DNA from: Yersinia kristensenii
GTDB taxonomy: Bacteria > Pseudomonadota > Gammaproteobacteria > Enterobacterales > Enterobacteriaceae
Assembly: GCF_900460525.1 (NCBI RefSeq)
Contig: NZ_UHIY01000001.1
Span: forward strand, 3,100,001-3,164,000
Direction: 5' to 3'
Length of the DNA stretch: 64,000 nucleotides
Below are positions 1 to 12,230 of this stretch, one piece after another. The position numbers were made by a program, and so were the translations under genes. Below the pieces are notes generated by a model, which searched no databases, had not been told where the DNA came from, and was given only the letters and a program-made list of their open reading frames with translations. Within the stretch, counting starts at the first letter, position 1. Each line of letters begins with the position of its first letter.

Positions 1-1257
1 TCGGGTAACCAGCACAATCCCACTTTCCGAACGATAAAAACGGCGGGCATCTTCATCCGCATTTTCACCAATCACCATACCTTCAGGGATAACACTGGCA
101 CGGTCTACGACACAGCGATGCAACCGACAAGAGCGGCCTACATTGACGTCGGGCAGTAATACGCAAGAATCGATATTACAGAATGAATTAACGCGTACTC
201 GAGAAAATAATACCGAGTTAACCACCACAGAGCCGGAGATAAAACAGCCGCCTGATACCAAAGTATTCATGGTCATACCATGGCTACCAGAGCGATCTTG
301 TACAAATTTTGCCGGTGGCAATGGCTCGGCATAGGTGCGTATCGGCCAATGTGAGTCATACATATCTAACTCTGGCGTGATAGCTGCTTGATCGAGGTTT
401 GCTTGCCAATAGGCATCTAATGTCCCGACATCACGCCAATAATCAGGGGCATCGGGTGAGGTGGAAACACAAGATAATGAGAACGGATGTGCCCAAACAT
501 GGCCCTGTTCGGTGATTTTCGGCAGAATATCTTTACCAAAGTCATGACTGCTGTTTTCGTCTGCGTGATCACTCTCAAGTAGACCAAACAGGAATTCGGC
601 GTTAAACACATAAATCCCCATACTGGCCAGACTGCTATCGGGCTTGCCAGGCAGCGTAGGAGGATTTTCAGGTTTTTCCCAAAACATTTTCACTTGTAAC
701 TCTTCGGAGACTTCCATCACACCGAAGGCCGTTGCTTCTTCCTTGGGCACTTCGATACAGGCCACGGTGCAAGCTGCGCCGCTTTCTACATGATCGAGCA
801 GCATACGCGAGTAATCCATCTTATAAATATGATCTCCCGCCAGAATCACGACATATTCGGCACGATAGCGGCGAATAATATCCAGATTCTGAAAAACCGC
901 ATCTGCGGTGCCGGTATACCAGTGTTCCTGCCCCTGACGCTGTTGTGCGGGCAATAAATCTACAAACTCATTCATCTCTTCACTGAGAAATGACCAACCA
1001 TGTTGGATATGTTGCACCAAAGTATGGGACTGATACTGTGTTATCACGCCGATGCGGCGAATACCTGAATTAAGGCAATTTGATAGTGCGAAGTCGATAA
1101 TGCGGTATTTTCCGCCGAAATGAACAGCGGGTTTTGCTCGGACAGACGTGAGGTCTTTAAGACGTGAACCGCGACCACCTGCAAGAATCAGGGCTACGGC
1201 TTTATTGGGAAGTTGTCTGGCCGACATGACTCTATCGATATCACCTGCTTTCCGCAT
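1..1257 (-). CDS. glgC: Glucose-1-phosphate adenylyltransferase, 3' end outside window
   Basis: Makes ADP-glucose from ATP and glucose-1-phosphate, the committed step of bacterial glycogen synthesis in the cytoplasm. The reading frame runs off the left edge; 419 residues are visible and by comparison with the 431-residue E. coli protein about ten are missing. The nucleotidyltransferase motif [14 protein letters not shown] is near residues 22-35, followed by [20 protein letters not shown], and GTADAVFQN and [10 protein letters not shown] further on. The visible end, [11 protein letters not shown], matches the E. coli C-terminal region. The chosen ATG at 1257 has a GGAGTC just upstream. In enterobacteria glgX normally precedes glgC; here the upstream neighbour is a divergent phytase gene, so this is either a rearranged glycogen operon or a second copy. 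Confidence 0.93.
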   Translation of the reverse strand, partial: MRKAGDIDRVMSARQLPNKAVALILAGGRGSRLKDLTSVRAKPAVHFGGKYRIIDFALSNCLNSGIRRIGVITQYQSHTLVQHIQHGWSFLSEEMNEFVDLLPAQQRQGQEHWYTGTADAVFQNLDIIRRYRAEYVVILAGDHIYKMDYSRMLLDHVESGAACTVACIEVPKEEATAFGVMEVSEELQVKMFWEKPENPPTLPGKPDSSLASMGIYVFNAEFLFGLLESDHADENSSHDFGKDILPKITEQGHVWAHPFSLSCVSTSPDAPDYWRDVGTLDAYWQANLDQAAITPELDMYDSHWPIRTYAEPLPPAKFVQDRSGSHGMTMNTLVSGGCFISGSVVVNSVLFSRVRVNSFCNIDSCVLLPDVNVGRSCRLHRCVVDRASVIPEGMVIGENADEDARRFYRSESGIVLVTR

Positions 1258-1573
1258 GTCAGACTCCTTATCATTTGTATGTATAGCCGTCGGATTACAA
1301 GCTATATCCATCAATCCTAATATGCTAAATACTGCCCGGATAATGACCGGATTTATGCCTCCTTTAAGTATTAACGTCGTCAATAACATAATCGGCTAAT
1401 TATCGTTCTAACAATGAGAAGCGAATCAAGTTTAGCGTGTTCAGGTTAAAGTTTTTCGCCCCCCCTATCTCATGGAGAGGGTGGTGTGTTGCTTTCTACA
1501 TTGTGAGGTTTGTAATCCTCGACCATACTCGATAGGGCAAAAATATTCGTAGTTTTAATAAGGATATAAAATT
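1258..1573. other. Intergenic region between divergent glgC and appA
   Basis: A 316-bp non-coding stretch that must hold both divergent promoters. An AAGGA ribosome-binding site for appA lies about 10 bases before its ATG. I see no convincing operator, repeat or RNA gene in it. Confidence 0.5.
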
Positions 1574-2899
1574 ATGACAATAGCAAAAGAATATCTGCGG
1601 TTATCCATACTCACTTTGGTGCTCAGTAGTTTTACGCTAAGTGCTGCACCGCTTGCAGCACAATCTACCGGTTACACTTTGGAGCGCGTGGTGATTTTGA
1701 GCCGCCACGGTGTTCGTTCCCCGACGAAACAAACACAGTTAATGAATGATGTTACACCGGACAAATGGCCACAATGGCCAGTAAAAGCGGGCTATTTAAC
1801 GCCGCGAGGGGCAGGATTAGTCACTTTAATGGGCGGGTTCTATGGTGATTATTTCCGCAGCTATGGGTTGTTACCGGCGGGGTGCCCGGCAGACGAATCC
1901 ATCTATGTGCAAGCTGATGTTGACCAACGTACCCGCTTAACCGGGCAGGCATTTCTGGACGGTATAGCCCCGGATTGCGGCCTGAAAGTACATTATCAAG
2001 CTGATTTGAAAAAAATTGACCCATTGTTCCATACCGTCGAGGCGGGGGTATGTAAATTGGACCCAGAGAAAACTCATCAGGCTGTTGAAAAACGCTTGGG
2101 TGGGCCATTAAATGAACTGAGTCAACGCTATGCCAAGCCCTTTGCCCTGATGGGCGAGGTGCTGAATTTTTCGGCCTCACCTTATTGCAACTCACTGCAA
2201 CAGAAAGGAAAAACCTGTGATTTTGCGACTTTTGCAGCAAATGAAATCGAGGTAAATAAAGAAGGGACAAAAGTCTCACTGAGTGGGCCATTGGCGCTAT
2301 CATCGACATTAGGTGAAATTTTCCTATTACAAAATTCACAGGCCATGCCAGATGTCGCCTGGAACCGTCTCAGCGGTGAAGAAAATTGGATTTCATTATT
2401 GTCACTGCATAATGCACAGTTCGATTTGATGGCCAAAACCCCTTATATCGCCCGGCATAAAGGAACTCCGTTGTTGCAACAAATTGATACGGCATTAGTG
2501 TTGCAACGTGATGCTCAGGGGCAAACACTGCCGCTGTCACCGCAAACCAAATTGCTGTTCCTCGGGGGACATGACACCAATATTGCCAATATTGCGGGTA
2601 TGTTAGGGGCCAATTGGCAATTACCGCAGCAACCTGATAATACCCCGCCAGGCGGAGGGCTAGTCTTTGAGCTATGGCAGAATCCGGATAACCATCAACG
2701 CTATGTGGCGGTGAAAATGTTCTATCAAACGATGGAGCAGTTGCGCAATGCAGATAAGTTAGATTTGAAAAACAACCCGGCAAGAATTGTTCCCATTGCT
2801 ATTGAAGGGTGTGAAAACGAGGGTGATAACAAACTTTGTCAGCTTGAAACGTTCCAAAAGAAAGTCGCCCAAGTGATAGAACCTACATGCCATATTTAA
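1574..2899 (+). CDS. appA: Periplasmic histidine acid phosphatase / phytase
   Basis: A 441-residue histidine acid phosphatase of the AppA phytase type, hydrolysing phosphomonoesters including phytate in the periplasm. The first ~30 residues form a signal peptide (basic start, hydrophobic run, ending in an AAPLAAQ stretch). The catalytic RHGVRSP motif is at residues 44-50, where H45 is the phosphorylated histidine, and the HD proton-donor motif is H333-D334 (GGHDTN). Several Cys residues suit disulfide formation. Length and sequence style match the Yersinia AppA phytases rather than glucose-1-phosphatase (Agp), which is the main alternative. The gene stands alone and is followed by a terminator. 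Confidence 0.92.
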   Translation: MTIAKEYLRLSILTLVLSSFTLSAAPLAAQSTGYTLERVVILSRHGVRSPTKQTQLMNDVTPDKWPQWPVKAGYLTPRGAGLVTLMGGFYGDYFRSYGLLPAGCPADESIYVQADVDQRTRLTGQAFLDGIAPDCGLKVHYQADLKKIDPLFHTVEAGVCKLDPEKTHQAVEKRLGGPLNELSQRYAKPFALMGEVLNFSASPYCNSLQQKGKTCDFATFAANEIEVNKEGTKVSLSGPLALSSTLGEIFLLQNSQAMPDVAWNRLSGEENWISLLSLHNAQFDLMAKTPYIARHKGTPLLQQIDTALVLQRDAQGQTLPLSPQTKLLFLGGHDTNIANIAGMLGANWQLPQQPDNTPPGGGLVFELWQNPDNHQRYVAVKMFYQTMEQLRNADKLDLKNNPARIVPIAIEGCENEGDNKLCQLETFQKKVAQVIEPTCHI

Positions 2900-2945
2900 A
2901 TTATGACTATCCAGGACGAGTTTATATCTTTCGGATAGGTCAATA

Positions 2946-2985
2946 GCCCACATTGTAATAGGGACTTGCGATGTGGGTTTATTAT
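2946..2985 (+). terminator. Terminator of appA
   Basis: A 9-bp stem (CCCACATTG with CGATGTGGG, one wobble pair) and a 13-base loop are followed by TTTATTAT, about 50 bases past the appA stop. Confidence 0.7.
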
Positions 2986-3029
2986 AACTAATATTATTAA
3001 GGATTTATTGTGGTGAATGTTATTTAAAT

Positions 3030-3065
3030 AAAAAATGGAGCTATCTGTGAGATACAGGTAGCTCC
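3030..3065 (-). terminator. Terminator of the ydfZ-like gene
   Basis: A 12-bp stem with one wobble and a 5-base loop at 3037-3065. Read on the minus strand it is followed by ATTTTTTATTT, so it serves the small gene starting at 3332. Confidence 0.85.
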
Positions 3066-3131
3066 GAAAATTAGTGATAGCACTAATAAGACAATGTTTC
3101 AATTAGCGGAAGCACTACAATTTAAGTATTA

Positions 3132-3332
3132 TTAACCTAGTCTGACTAAATCGAAAGGTACATAGCGCTCACCAGTATGCAGGAGCTCTACAACCCGCTC
3201 TCGCTCTGCTTGTGTAGGTGCCATGCCATCAGCGTGAATAGCCTTGGCTACGTCAATTTCCCCTGTTTGTGCGACCATGACACGTTTACCAGGAATAATT
3301 TGGTTTCTGTTTCTGTCATAGACCTTAACCAT
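3132..3332 (-). CDS. ydfZ: YdfZ family small protein
   Basis: A 66-residue basic protein beginning MVKVYDRNRNQIIPGKRVMV and ending in VPFDLVRLG. This layout closely follows E. coli YdfZ (67 residues, YDRNRN near the start, LAPLDLIRLG near the end), a small protein reported to carry selenium; no molecular function is established. The start is the ATG at 3332, preceded by GGAG six bases upstream. A longer frame opens with a TTG at 3344, but that codon overlaps the ribosome-binding site and is unlikely. There is no Cys in the protein. The gene is monocistronic with its own terminator. Confidence 0.75.
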   Translation of the reverse strand: MVKVYDRNRNQIIPGKRVMVAQTGEIDVAKAIHADGMAPTQAERERVVELLHTGERYVPFDLVRLG

Positions 3333-3600
3333 ATTAATCTCCAATAATTATCTGATAAGGTTCAATAGTTACTGGGTGTAAATTTCACACCTAAAATCAA
3401 ATAAATATCTAAGATATAAACCTATTGTTAACGTGAGATTGAACAACTAAACAACTTTTATATAGACCTCTCTCGGTAAGAACAGTTTATTTTCCTCAGT
3501 CAAAGCTATTATGGAGTTGGCTTACTTTCTGTGAAAAATGATATTTATTTTTTTAGCGGGGATCAAGTCGTATAAGAATTTTTTTATCGGATATAGGCTA

Positions 3601-3629
3601 ATAAAAAATCCGCTTTGTCAGCGGATTTT
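3601..3629 (-). terminator. Terminator of kdoO
   Basis: A perfect 10-bp stem (3605-3614 with 3620-3629) and a 5-base loop. On the minus strand the T-run ATTTTTTAT follows directly, about 20 bases past the kdoO stop. Confidence 0.88.
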
Positions 3630-3650
3630 CTGTAGACGGCCAGCAATGTG

Positions 3651-4553
3651 CTATATCAGTGACTTCCGCGTTAAAGATTCCAGTATTTTTAGTGGGGATT
3701 GCTGAGGGTCTTTCATCCCTTCAACCGGCAGCAGGAAAGTTTGTTCCAACATAAATTGCCCTCCCATCGCCGCGTGAGGCGTTTGATCTGAAAAACAGAT
3801 CCAGCTGCTACCCGCTGGGAAATCAATAGCTTGCTGTAGGCCATTTTTTTGGTAATCAGAGTCTGACTTCATCTTATCATGCAGTTGAAGCATTAAATGA
3901 TCGTAATGGCTGCGGCGGCGCTTGGTTATCCCGACCTTATGCTGCAACCAACTGCTGATAGGGGAATAGCTATCGAGTTGCGGTAAATAGCGACCGGCTA
4001 ATTGCGAGAAACCTTCCCCTACGCGCCATGAACGGGGTTCATTATGAGGGTTGATATTGGTAAAAATTCGGATGATGCGCTCACCATAATTAGGCCGCGA
4101 CGGGAAAGCATCCACATGTAAGCGGCTATCATCCTTACGCCAAGATGTTTTATCACGCCAGGCCGTAACCGGGTGCAAACGTAAGCTATTGGTCGGACTG
4201 TGCAGGGCAGAGATATAATCCGGCAATAATTGGTTCACCAGACTGAGGCAATTCTGATAATAACGCTCAAGCAACTGATGGGTTAATGTCATTTTGCTTT
4301 CATCAGTGACACCGGTTAGTGTGCCTTCCATAGGCTTAAAGCTGATATTTTTACGTTTTATATCCACTAAGGCGGGGTCAAGCAGTTGCATTTCCTGTTC
4401 ACTCAGCGCAAATGCCAAATGAGGCAGAAAAAGTACTTTACCTTGCTCCAGAGCCTCAACAGCACTGGAGTTTTGCGTGTTATCTTGACCCCAATGGGTG
4501 TAGGGGAGCGTAAGAATCGATGAATCCGACGCATTGTTTTGATTATTACTCAT
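3651..4553 (-). CDS. kdoO: Kdo 3-hydroxylase, Fe(II)/2-oxoglutarate dependent
   Basis: A 300-residue protein of the KdoO family, which converts the outer Kdo of lipopolysaccharide to Ko (D-glycero-D-talo-octulosonic acid) using O2, Fe(II) and 2-oxoglutarate. The first two iron ligands are visible in LHVDAF (H146, D148), and the distal histidine is probably H260 in SDQTPHAAMGG. There is no signal peptide, which fits a cytoplasmic enzyme acting on lipid A-Kdo intermediates. The ATG at 4553 is chosen over an in-frame TTG one codon upstream. The next gene upstream on the same strand is an Lrp-type regulator 78 bp away. KdoO is known from Burkholderia and Yersinia. Confidence 0.88.
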   Translation of the reverse strand: MSNNQNNASDSSILTLPYTHWGQDNTQNSSAVEALEQGKVLFLPHLAFALSEQEMQLLDPALVDIKRKNISFKPMEGTLTGVTDESKMTLTHQLLERYYQNCLSLVNQLLPDYISALHSPTNSLRLHPVTAWRDKTSWRKDDSRLHVDAFPSRPNYGERIIRIFTNINPHNEPRSWRVGEGFSQLAGRYLPQLDSYSPISSWLQHKVGITKRRRSHYDHLMLQLHDKMKSDSDYQKNGLQQAIDFPAGSSWICFSDQTPHAAMGGQFMLEQTFLLPVEGMKDPQQSPLKILESLTRKSLI

Positions 4554-4631
4554 CAACTATTCGCTTCCATATATTAATCATGTCAAGAATAACCCTTTAT
4601 TATAGATAAAATGAGGGCTAGGGTACATATT

Positions 4632-5090
4632 TCAAATTTTACTTTCTTTGGACAACTGCACTAAGGGTGGAAAGCGCCGTATAATTGGGGATGATTTAAC
4701 AATTGAGGTTTGGATTTCGGCATGTTCTGACCAACGGTCAATAATCGTATCCAATTGCTCCATCGAATGAATATATAAACGGCTAATGAAGCAGTCGTCG
4801 CCGGTCACTTTGTCACACTCAACACATTCAGGTGTTTTCTGAATCATTTCTTCAGTTATTCGTAGCATTCCTGCCCGCGGTTTGACGCGCACAATAGCTT
4901 GCAAGTTATACCCGAATGCCTGTTGATCCAAATCTAGTGTGTAACTGCGGATAATATGACGTTCTTCGAGGCGTCGTAAACGTTCGGAGGTACTGGGGGA
5001 GGAGAGATTGACTTGCTGTGATAGGTCCTTCAAAGATATCCGTGCATTTTTTGCTAAGATGGTAATCAATTGTTCATCAATCTTGTCCAT
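4632..5090 (-). CDS. Lrp/AsnC family transcriptional regulator
   Basis: A 152-residue regulator with an N-terminal winged helix-turn-helix (residues 1-60: DEQLITILAKNARISLKDLS, then SSPSTSERLRRLEERHII) and a C-terminal RAM/ligand-binding domain (VTGDDCFISRLYIHSMEQLD). The family responds to amino acids. The effector and target genes cannot be read from the sequence. It is too divergent from Lrp itself (164 residues) to take that name. It could regulate itself or kdoO, which follows on the same strand. Confidence 0.9.
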   Translation of the reverse strand: MDKIDEQLITILAKNARISLKDLSQQVNLSSPSTSERLRRLEERHIIRSYTLDLDQQAFGYNLQAIVRVKPRAGMLRITEEMIQKTPECVECDKVTGDDCFISRLYIHSMEQLDTIIDRWSEHAEIQTSIVKSSPIIRRFPPLVQLSKESKI

Positions 5091-5149
5091 GCCTACCCGC
5101 CTTTTATGATTAGAAACAATAGGTTCATTATAGATGTCATTGTAATATG

Positions 5150-5308
5150 TTAACGACAGTTTCCCGCTAAATATAATGACGTTGGTGAATAAAAGGCGAG
5201 TTTTTTGCTAGCGTTAGTCACATCAATAAAGGCTTGGGCAATATTGACTATTAAAGCAGTAATGCCTGCCACCACGGATTTATCTTTGAGAAAGTCGAGT
5301 TTATACAC
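5150..5308 (-). CDS. Hypothetical small membrane-like protein
   Basis: A possible 52-residue protein from a GTG at 5308, with AGAGG about ten bases upstream. It has one hydrophobic stretch (SVVAGITALIVNIAQAFI) and a basic end. A longer frame to an ATG at 5350 lacks a ribosome-binding site. It follows ylaC by about 57 bp and could be translated from the same message. I do not recognise it, and it could be a chance frame. Confidence 0.3.
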   Translation of the reverse strand: MYKLDFLKDKSVVAGITALIVNIAQAFIDVTNASKKLAFYSPTSLYLAGNCR

Positions 5309-5365
5309 AGAAGTATATCCTCTACCGTGACTGGCAGAGGGGAAGGTCATGCTAGTTCGATGTGA

Positions 5366-5899
5366 TTAATGTCTGATAGCGGAGGTATTGGTCAACGATG
5401 CAGTTTGATTCGGCTCATTGGCACGAATAGATTTTTTTTGTAAATAGGCTAAATCATAAACATCATAAAAGTCTATTTCACCTTTATTGCTAATAATATG
5501 TTTAAAGCGGATTTTAAAATCATCGCTGATATCCTTGCTATTTAATATTTCATCAATTGCCTGTGTTGATAGCGCGCGGCTAAAGAACCATTCACCGTTA
5601 TAGCAAACACGTAAATCAAGAATACCAATATCGTCGAATTTAAATACGGGCTTTATTTCCATCATGAGAACCGCAGACATCAAAACAAAAAAAACGCTAA
5701 AGGCAACCATATAACTCGTGCCAAAGTAGGGTGTTAAGTACATTAAAATTAAGACAAAAAAGTATGATATAAGCATCGCAAGGCAAAGGTAGGGGTGCTT
5801 GTGGACAAAATCGCTGTTAAATTTTAATCGACCATCTCTTTTTTCTTTCTGATTTATTCTTGCGATATCGTCGGTTAATATTTTTTTAATTATGTCCAT
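5366..5899 (-). CDS. ylaC: YlaC family inner membrane protein
   Basis: A 177-residue protein resembling E. coli YlaC (156 residues), function unknown. It shares the N-terminal REKRD-like motif (NQKEKRDGRLKF), HKHPYL, two adjacent membrane segments at about residues 37-57 and 62-82, and the block DIGILDLRVCYNGEWF plus GEIDFYDVYDLA. It carries about 20 extra polar residues at the C-terminus. The ATG at 5899 has AAGG upstream. Confidence 0.82.
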   Translation of the reverse strand: MDIIKKILTDDIARINQKEKRDGRLKFNSDFVHKHPYLCLAMLISYFFVLILMYLTPYFGTSYMVAFSVFFVLMSAVLMMEIKPVFKFDDIGILDLRVCYNGEWFFSRALSTQAIDEILNSKDISDDFKIRFKHIISNKGEIDFYDVYDLAYLQKKSIRANEPNQTASLTNTSAIRH

Positions 5900-6054
5900 A
5901 ATAATGACCTTGTAATTAATAACTCATAAAAGTTAAACCATAATAGTTTGTTATAGTTTAGCATGAAAAGTTAAATTTAAAGTATATCAGTTTAAGGAAT
6001 TAGTTAGAAAAACTGTTATAGCTGAATAGAGACTAGTATAGATATCCTATTCAT

Positions 6055-6098
6055 TCATCAGATGAAAATAATCGTTTTTCTGCAATTTCACCTGATGA
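6055..6098. repeat. Imperfect inverted repeat downstream of the oxidoreductase gene
   Basis: TCATCAG-a-TGAAA and TTTCA-c-CTGATGA form a 12-bp stem with one 1x1 mismatch and an 18-base loop, 20 bases past the stop of the minus-strand gene at 6118. There is no T-run on either strand, so it is not a standard intrinsic terminator. Confidence 0.45.
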
Positions 6099-6117
6099 AA
6101 CTTGATAGAGAGGATAA

Positions 6118-7146
6118 TTATAGCTCTGAACAGCCATCAGTGGTCAGGACAATTTTACCAATATGCGTGCTGCTCTCCATTAATTCATGGGCTTTAGCGG
6201 CGTCTTTCAGTGGGAATGTCTGAAATATCAGTGGTTTTATTTGACCATTACACAGCAATGGCCAAACGTGTTGCTCCAGTTCTGTGGCGATGAGCGCTTT
6301 TTCTGCCACAGTACGCGAGCGCAATGTAGACCCTGTGTGTGTTAGGCGTTTTAGCAACATTAACATCAAATTCAAGTCTTTGGCATTCCCATTTTGAGTG
6401 CCAATCTGCACGATACGACCACTCATTGCGGCAGCTTCATAATTACGTGCGACATAATCACCCGCAATTAAATCGATAATAACATCGACACCTTTTCCTG
6501 CGGTGGCTCGTTTGGTCTCGGCAACAAAATCGTCAGTATGATAATTAATAGCAATATCAGCACCTAATGCCAGGCAGGCCAGACGTTTTTCTTCTGACCC
6601 CACGGTGACGATAACTATTTTTGCGCCAAATGCTTTGCTCAGCATTATTGCTGTAGTCCCAATACCTGAAGACCCACCGTGAATTAAGACAGTTTCACCC
6701 GCAGTAAAATGACCACGTTGGAAGAGGTTAGTCCATACGGTAAAGAAAGTTTCGGGTAACGCCGCCGCTTCAATTTCAGTGAGGTTAGGTGGGATAGGTA
6801 AAGCATTGGTTTCATGTATTACGCAGTATTGGGCATAACCACCACCTGCGACTAACCCACACACTTTGTCTCCAATTTTAAACCGTGAGACATCAGCCGC
6901 AACCGCAACTACGGTACCTGCAACTTCTAACCCCGGAATATCGGAGGCACCCGGTGGTGGTGCATATTGTCCACGGCGTTGCATGACGTCAGGGCGGTTA
7001 ACTCCCGCTGCTGAAACCTTAACCAGTATTTCACCGGCAGCGGGCATAGGTGTTGGGCGATCTACCGGGACTAAGACTTTGGGGCCGCCAGGTTGAGTAA
7101 TTTCTATCGAGACCATGTTTGTTGGGAGATGAGTTAACAATGTCAT
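6118..7146 (-). CDS. NAD(P)H-quinone oxidoreductase, PIG3 type
   Basis: A 342-residue medium-chain dehydrogenase/reductase without zinc ligands, of the PIG3-like quinone oxidoreductase subgroup. The N-terminal GroES-like domain contains VNRPDVMQRRGQYAPPPGAS, characteristic of this subgroup, followed by PGLEVAGTV. The Rossmann domain begins with LIHGGSSGIGTTAI near residues 155-168. These enzymes reduce quinones in the cytosol with NADPH; the physiological substrate is unknown. It is 354 bp downstream of lacZ on the same strand, but a terminator lies between, so it is probably transcribed on its own. Confidence 0.85.
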   Translation of the reverse strand: MTLLTHLPTNMVSIEITQPGGPKVLVPVDRPTPMPAAGEILVKVSAAGVNRPDVMQRRGQYAPPPGASDIPGLEVAGTVVAVAADVSRFKIGDKVCGLVAGGGYAQYCVIHETNALPIPPNLTEIEAAALPETFFTVWTNLFQRGHFTAGETVLIHGGSSGIGTTAIMLSKAFGAKIVIVTVGSEEKRLACLALGADIAINYHTDDFVAETKRATAGKGVDVIIDLIAGDYVARNYEAAAMSGRIVQIGTQNGNAKDLNLMLMLLKRLTHTGSTLRSRTVAEKALIATELEQHVWPLLCNGQIKPLIFQTFPLKDAAKAHELMESSTHIGKIVLTTDGCSEL

Positions 7147-7299
7147 AATATTCCTCTTGTAACATGAAGATACTGAGTCAGAAGCTATGTCGATGACTGA
7201 GTGATTATCTTAGTCCCGTAACGTAAATAATTCATGGAGCGAATGTGCTTACTATGACACGTATGCAAAAGGCAACATCATCGAGGGAGAGTGGAAGAT

Positions 7300-7325
7300 A
7301 AAAAAGCGCCCAATAGGGTGGACGC
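7300..7325 (-). terminator. Terminator downstream of lacZ
   Basis: On the minus strand GCGTCC pairs with GGGCGC (6 bp, one wobble; 7306-7325) and is followed by TTTTTT. It lies about 175 bp past the lacZ stop. The rest of the 353-bp gap between lacZ and the oxidoreductase holds only the tiny frame at 7349. Confidence 0.65.
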
Positions 7326-7348
7326 ATAAATTTACAAAGGAGTACTAC

Positions 7349-7384
7349 ATGTATGACTCATTACATGGCAATAATCGAGACTAA
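7349..7384 (+). CDS. Possible 11-residue ORF with strong ribosome-binding site
   Basis: MYDSLHGNNRD, preceded by AAAGGAG seven bases before the ATG. It lies on the plus strand while both neighbours are on the minus strand, so it is not the leader of any nearby gene. It may be chance. Confidence 0.2.
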   Translation: MYDSLHGNNRD

Positions 7385-7499
7385 GAGATGTTTGGAACAT
7401 AATGATATTAAGACTGTTTTCCTTGATTCAATATAGGTATTAATCCGAAATTGTGCATTAATCCAGTAACGAAATTAGCTTCTCGTCTCTGGTTGCTGG

Positions 7500-10703
<3,204 letters not shown>

Positions 10704-10716
10704 TTAGTTAGGAGTG

Positions 10717-10737
10717 AAATGTTATGCGCTCACAATT
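10717..10737 (-). promoter_or_regulatory. lacO: lac operator
   Basis: On the minus strand the site begins AATTGTGAGCG and matches 19 of 21 positions of the E. coli O1 operator. It is 65 bp upstream of the lacZ ATG. A plausible -35 (TTGATT) lies just upstream and a weak -10 (CATAAC) within it, so bound repressor would block polymerase. Confidence 0.9.
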
Positions 10738-10811
10738 TTGATGCAATCAAGATGAATTCAGCCGAAAACAAAGTAAATAGCGGTGAGTTAAATAGTCGAG
10801 AACGATCGCAT

Positions 10812-11846
10812 TTATTCGTTTTTGTACCTTACAGGATTAAAAGAGGCTGTAGTCTGGCGTATTATCAATTCAGTCTCTAAAGACAACGATTGAGAGGGCG
10901 GTTCAATCGTATGATGTAGCTTGACTATCAGACGGGAAACGCTTTCTTCTCCTAATAACTTGAAGTTTTGTCTGATGGTGGTCAGGGGGGGCTGGAAATA
11001 AGCACTGTCCGCAGTATCATCATAACCAATGACAGAGACCTTCTCCGGGACGTCGATATTATGTTCGTGCAGAGCACGTAATACGCCGAGTGCCATCTGG
11101 TCGTTAGCGACCAAAATAGCGCTAAAAGGAGTCTTGCTGGCGATCAATTTCTGTGTTGCCTGATAGCCACTCTGCGCATTCCATGATCCGTGGTAAACCG
11201 CTTGTGGTATGAGTGAGGCGTTATTCAATACCTGTAACCACCCCTGATGGCGTAATTGGGCTGAAATAGCGTCTTTGGGGCCGGAGATAAGCACTATTTG
11301 CTGGTGGCCTAATGCGATGATGTAGTTAGCCCCCTGAATTGCACCTGCTTTGGGGTCAAATAAGACGCTGAAAGCGGTGGACTGGGGGTCAACATCGAGA
11401 AAAAGGACCGGCGTATCTGCACATTGTTCGGTAATTTTCTGGCTGTGCTTTGTCTTCAAAGGAACATTGACTAAAATCCCATCAACTCGTTGAGCTAGTA
11501 ACTCGTTTATAGCTTGTTGGCAGGAGTGTTCGCTTTGGTCATCGACCATGGCAATGACGACGTTATACCGTAGTTCACGGGCTTTTCTTTTTATTGCGGC
11601 GGCTATTTGCGAAGGAGCATGCAAAGAAAGGTCGGTGGTCGCTAACCCGAGAGTTAGGCTATGTTTGCCTGCTAATTGCTGGGCTACCCGGTTAGGAACA
11701 TAGTTCAGCTCAGCCATAGCCAATTCAACTTTATTCCGGGTTTTTAGCGAGACATGAGGGGCTTGGTTTAAAACACGGGATACCGTTTGATAAGAAACAC
11801 CCGCCAGGCGTGCGACATCATCTAAAGTGGCAGACTTGGGCTTCAT
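10812..11846 (-). CDS. lacI: Lactose operon repressor
   Basis: A 344-residue LacI-family repressor very close to E. coli LacI. The DNA-binding helix-turn-helix has DVARLAGVSYQTVSRVLNQ, with the YQ recognition pair identical to E. coli LacI, and the hinge has PNRVAQQLAGKHSL. The ligand domain keeps ALHAPSQI-like LSLHAPSQI, VANDQMALGVLRA and GYDDTADS. It ends at FNPVRYKNE and lacks the C-terminal leucine-heptad helix (about residues 340-360 of E. coli LacI) that makes tetramers, so it should be a dimer. It lies 160 bp upstream of lacZ on the same strand. The operator between them fits its recognition helix. Confidence 0.95.
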   Translation of the reverse strand: MKPKSATLDDVARLAGVSYQTVSRVLNQAPHVSLKTRNKVELAMAELNYVPNRVAQQLAGKHSLTLGLATTDLSLHAPSQIAAAIKRKARELRYNVVIAMVDDQSEHSCQQAINELLAQRVDGILVNVPLKTKHSQKITEQCADTPVLFLDVDPQSTAFSVLFDPKAGAIQGANYIIALGHQQIVLISGPKDAISAQLRHQGWLQVLNNASLIPQAVYHGSWNAQSGYQATQKLIASKTPFSAILVANDQMALGVLRALHEHNIDVPEKVSVIGYDDTADSAYFQPPLTTIRQNFKLLGEESVSRLIVKLHHTIEPPSQSLSLETELIIRQTTASFNPVRYKNE

Positions 11847-12230
11847 GTATTTCTCTCAAGGATAGTTGGCCGCTTATGATAGCAAATTCAAGGGATAAAC
11901 TTTCAGCCCCAAGCAGCAAACATGATTAAAACTGAACAGAAGAGTATAATAAATAGCTTTTTTGGTCTTATTTTAGTCATGCAAACAAGAATCTTCCGCT
12001 TGCCTGCTAAAAAGAGTTGCTATTAAAAGCCGGTCATGAGTTAATGCGTCTCGGCCTGTGGTACAGACCTATTTATGCACGACATCTTGAGTAAAGTGGT
12101 TCATATTTAAAGCGTTATCGTTGATAGCTCTTCACTGACGAATTTCCTTCATAGTGCCTCCATAAGTAACGACTGATAACCGGCTATAACACGCCCATGG
12201 TGGCAAAATTTTTTAATAAAGGAAATACAC
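11847..12230. other. Intergenic region between lacI and the cold-shock gene
   Basis: A 384-bp AT-rich stretch holding the lacI promoter and the promoter and probably long 5' leader of the cold-shock gene. I found no cold-box match that I trust, no second lac operator and no other ORF with a ribosome-binding site. Confidence 0.4.

Noticed and set aside
3352..3365. FNR-like site TTGAA-N4-ATCAG upstream of the ydfZ-like gene
   Set aside because: 8 of 10 matches, but it is centred only about 27 bp before the start codon, too close for an FNR-activated promoter.
10790..10815. CRP-like site upstream of lacZ
   Set aside because: Only one half-site is recognisable; too weak beside the perfect site at flhDC.
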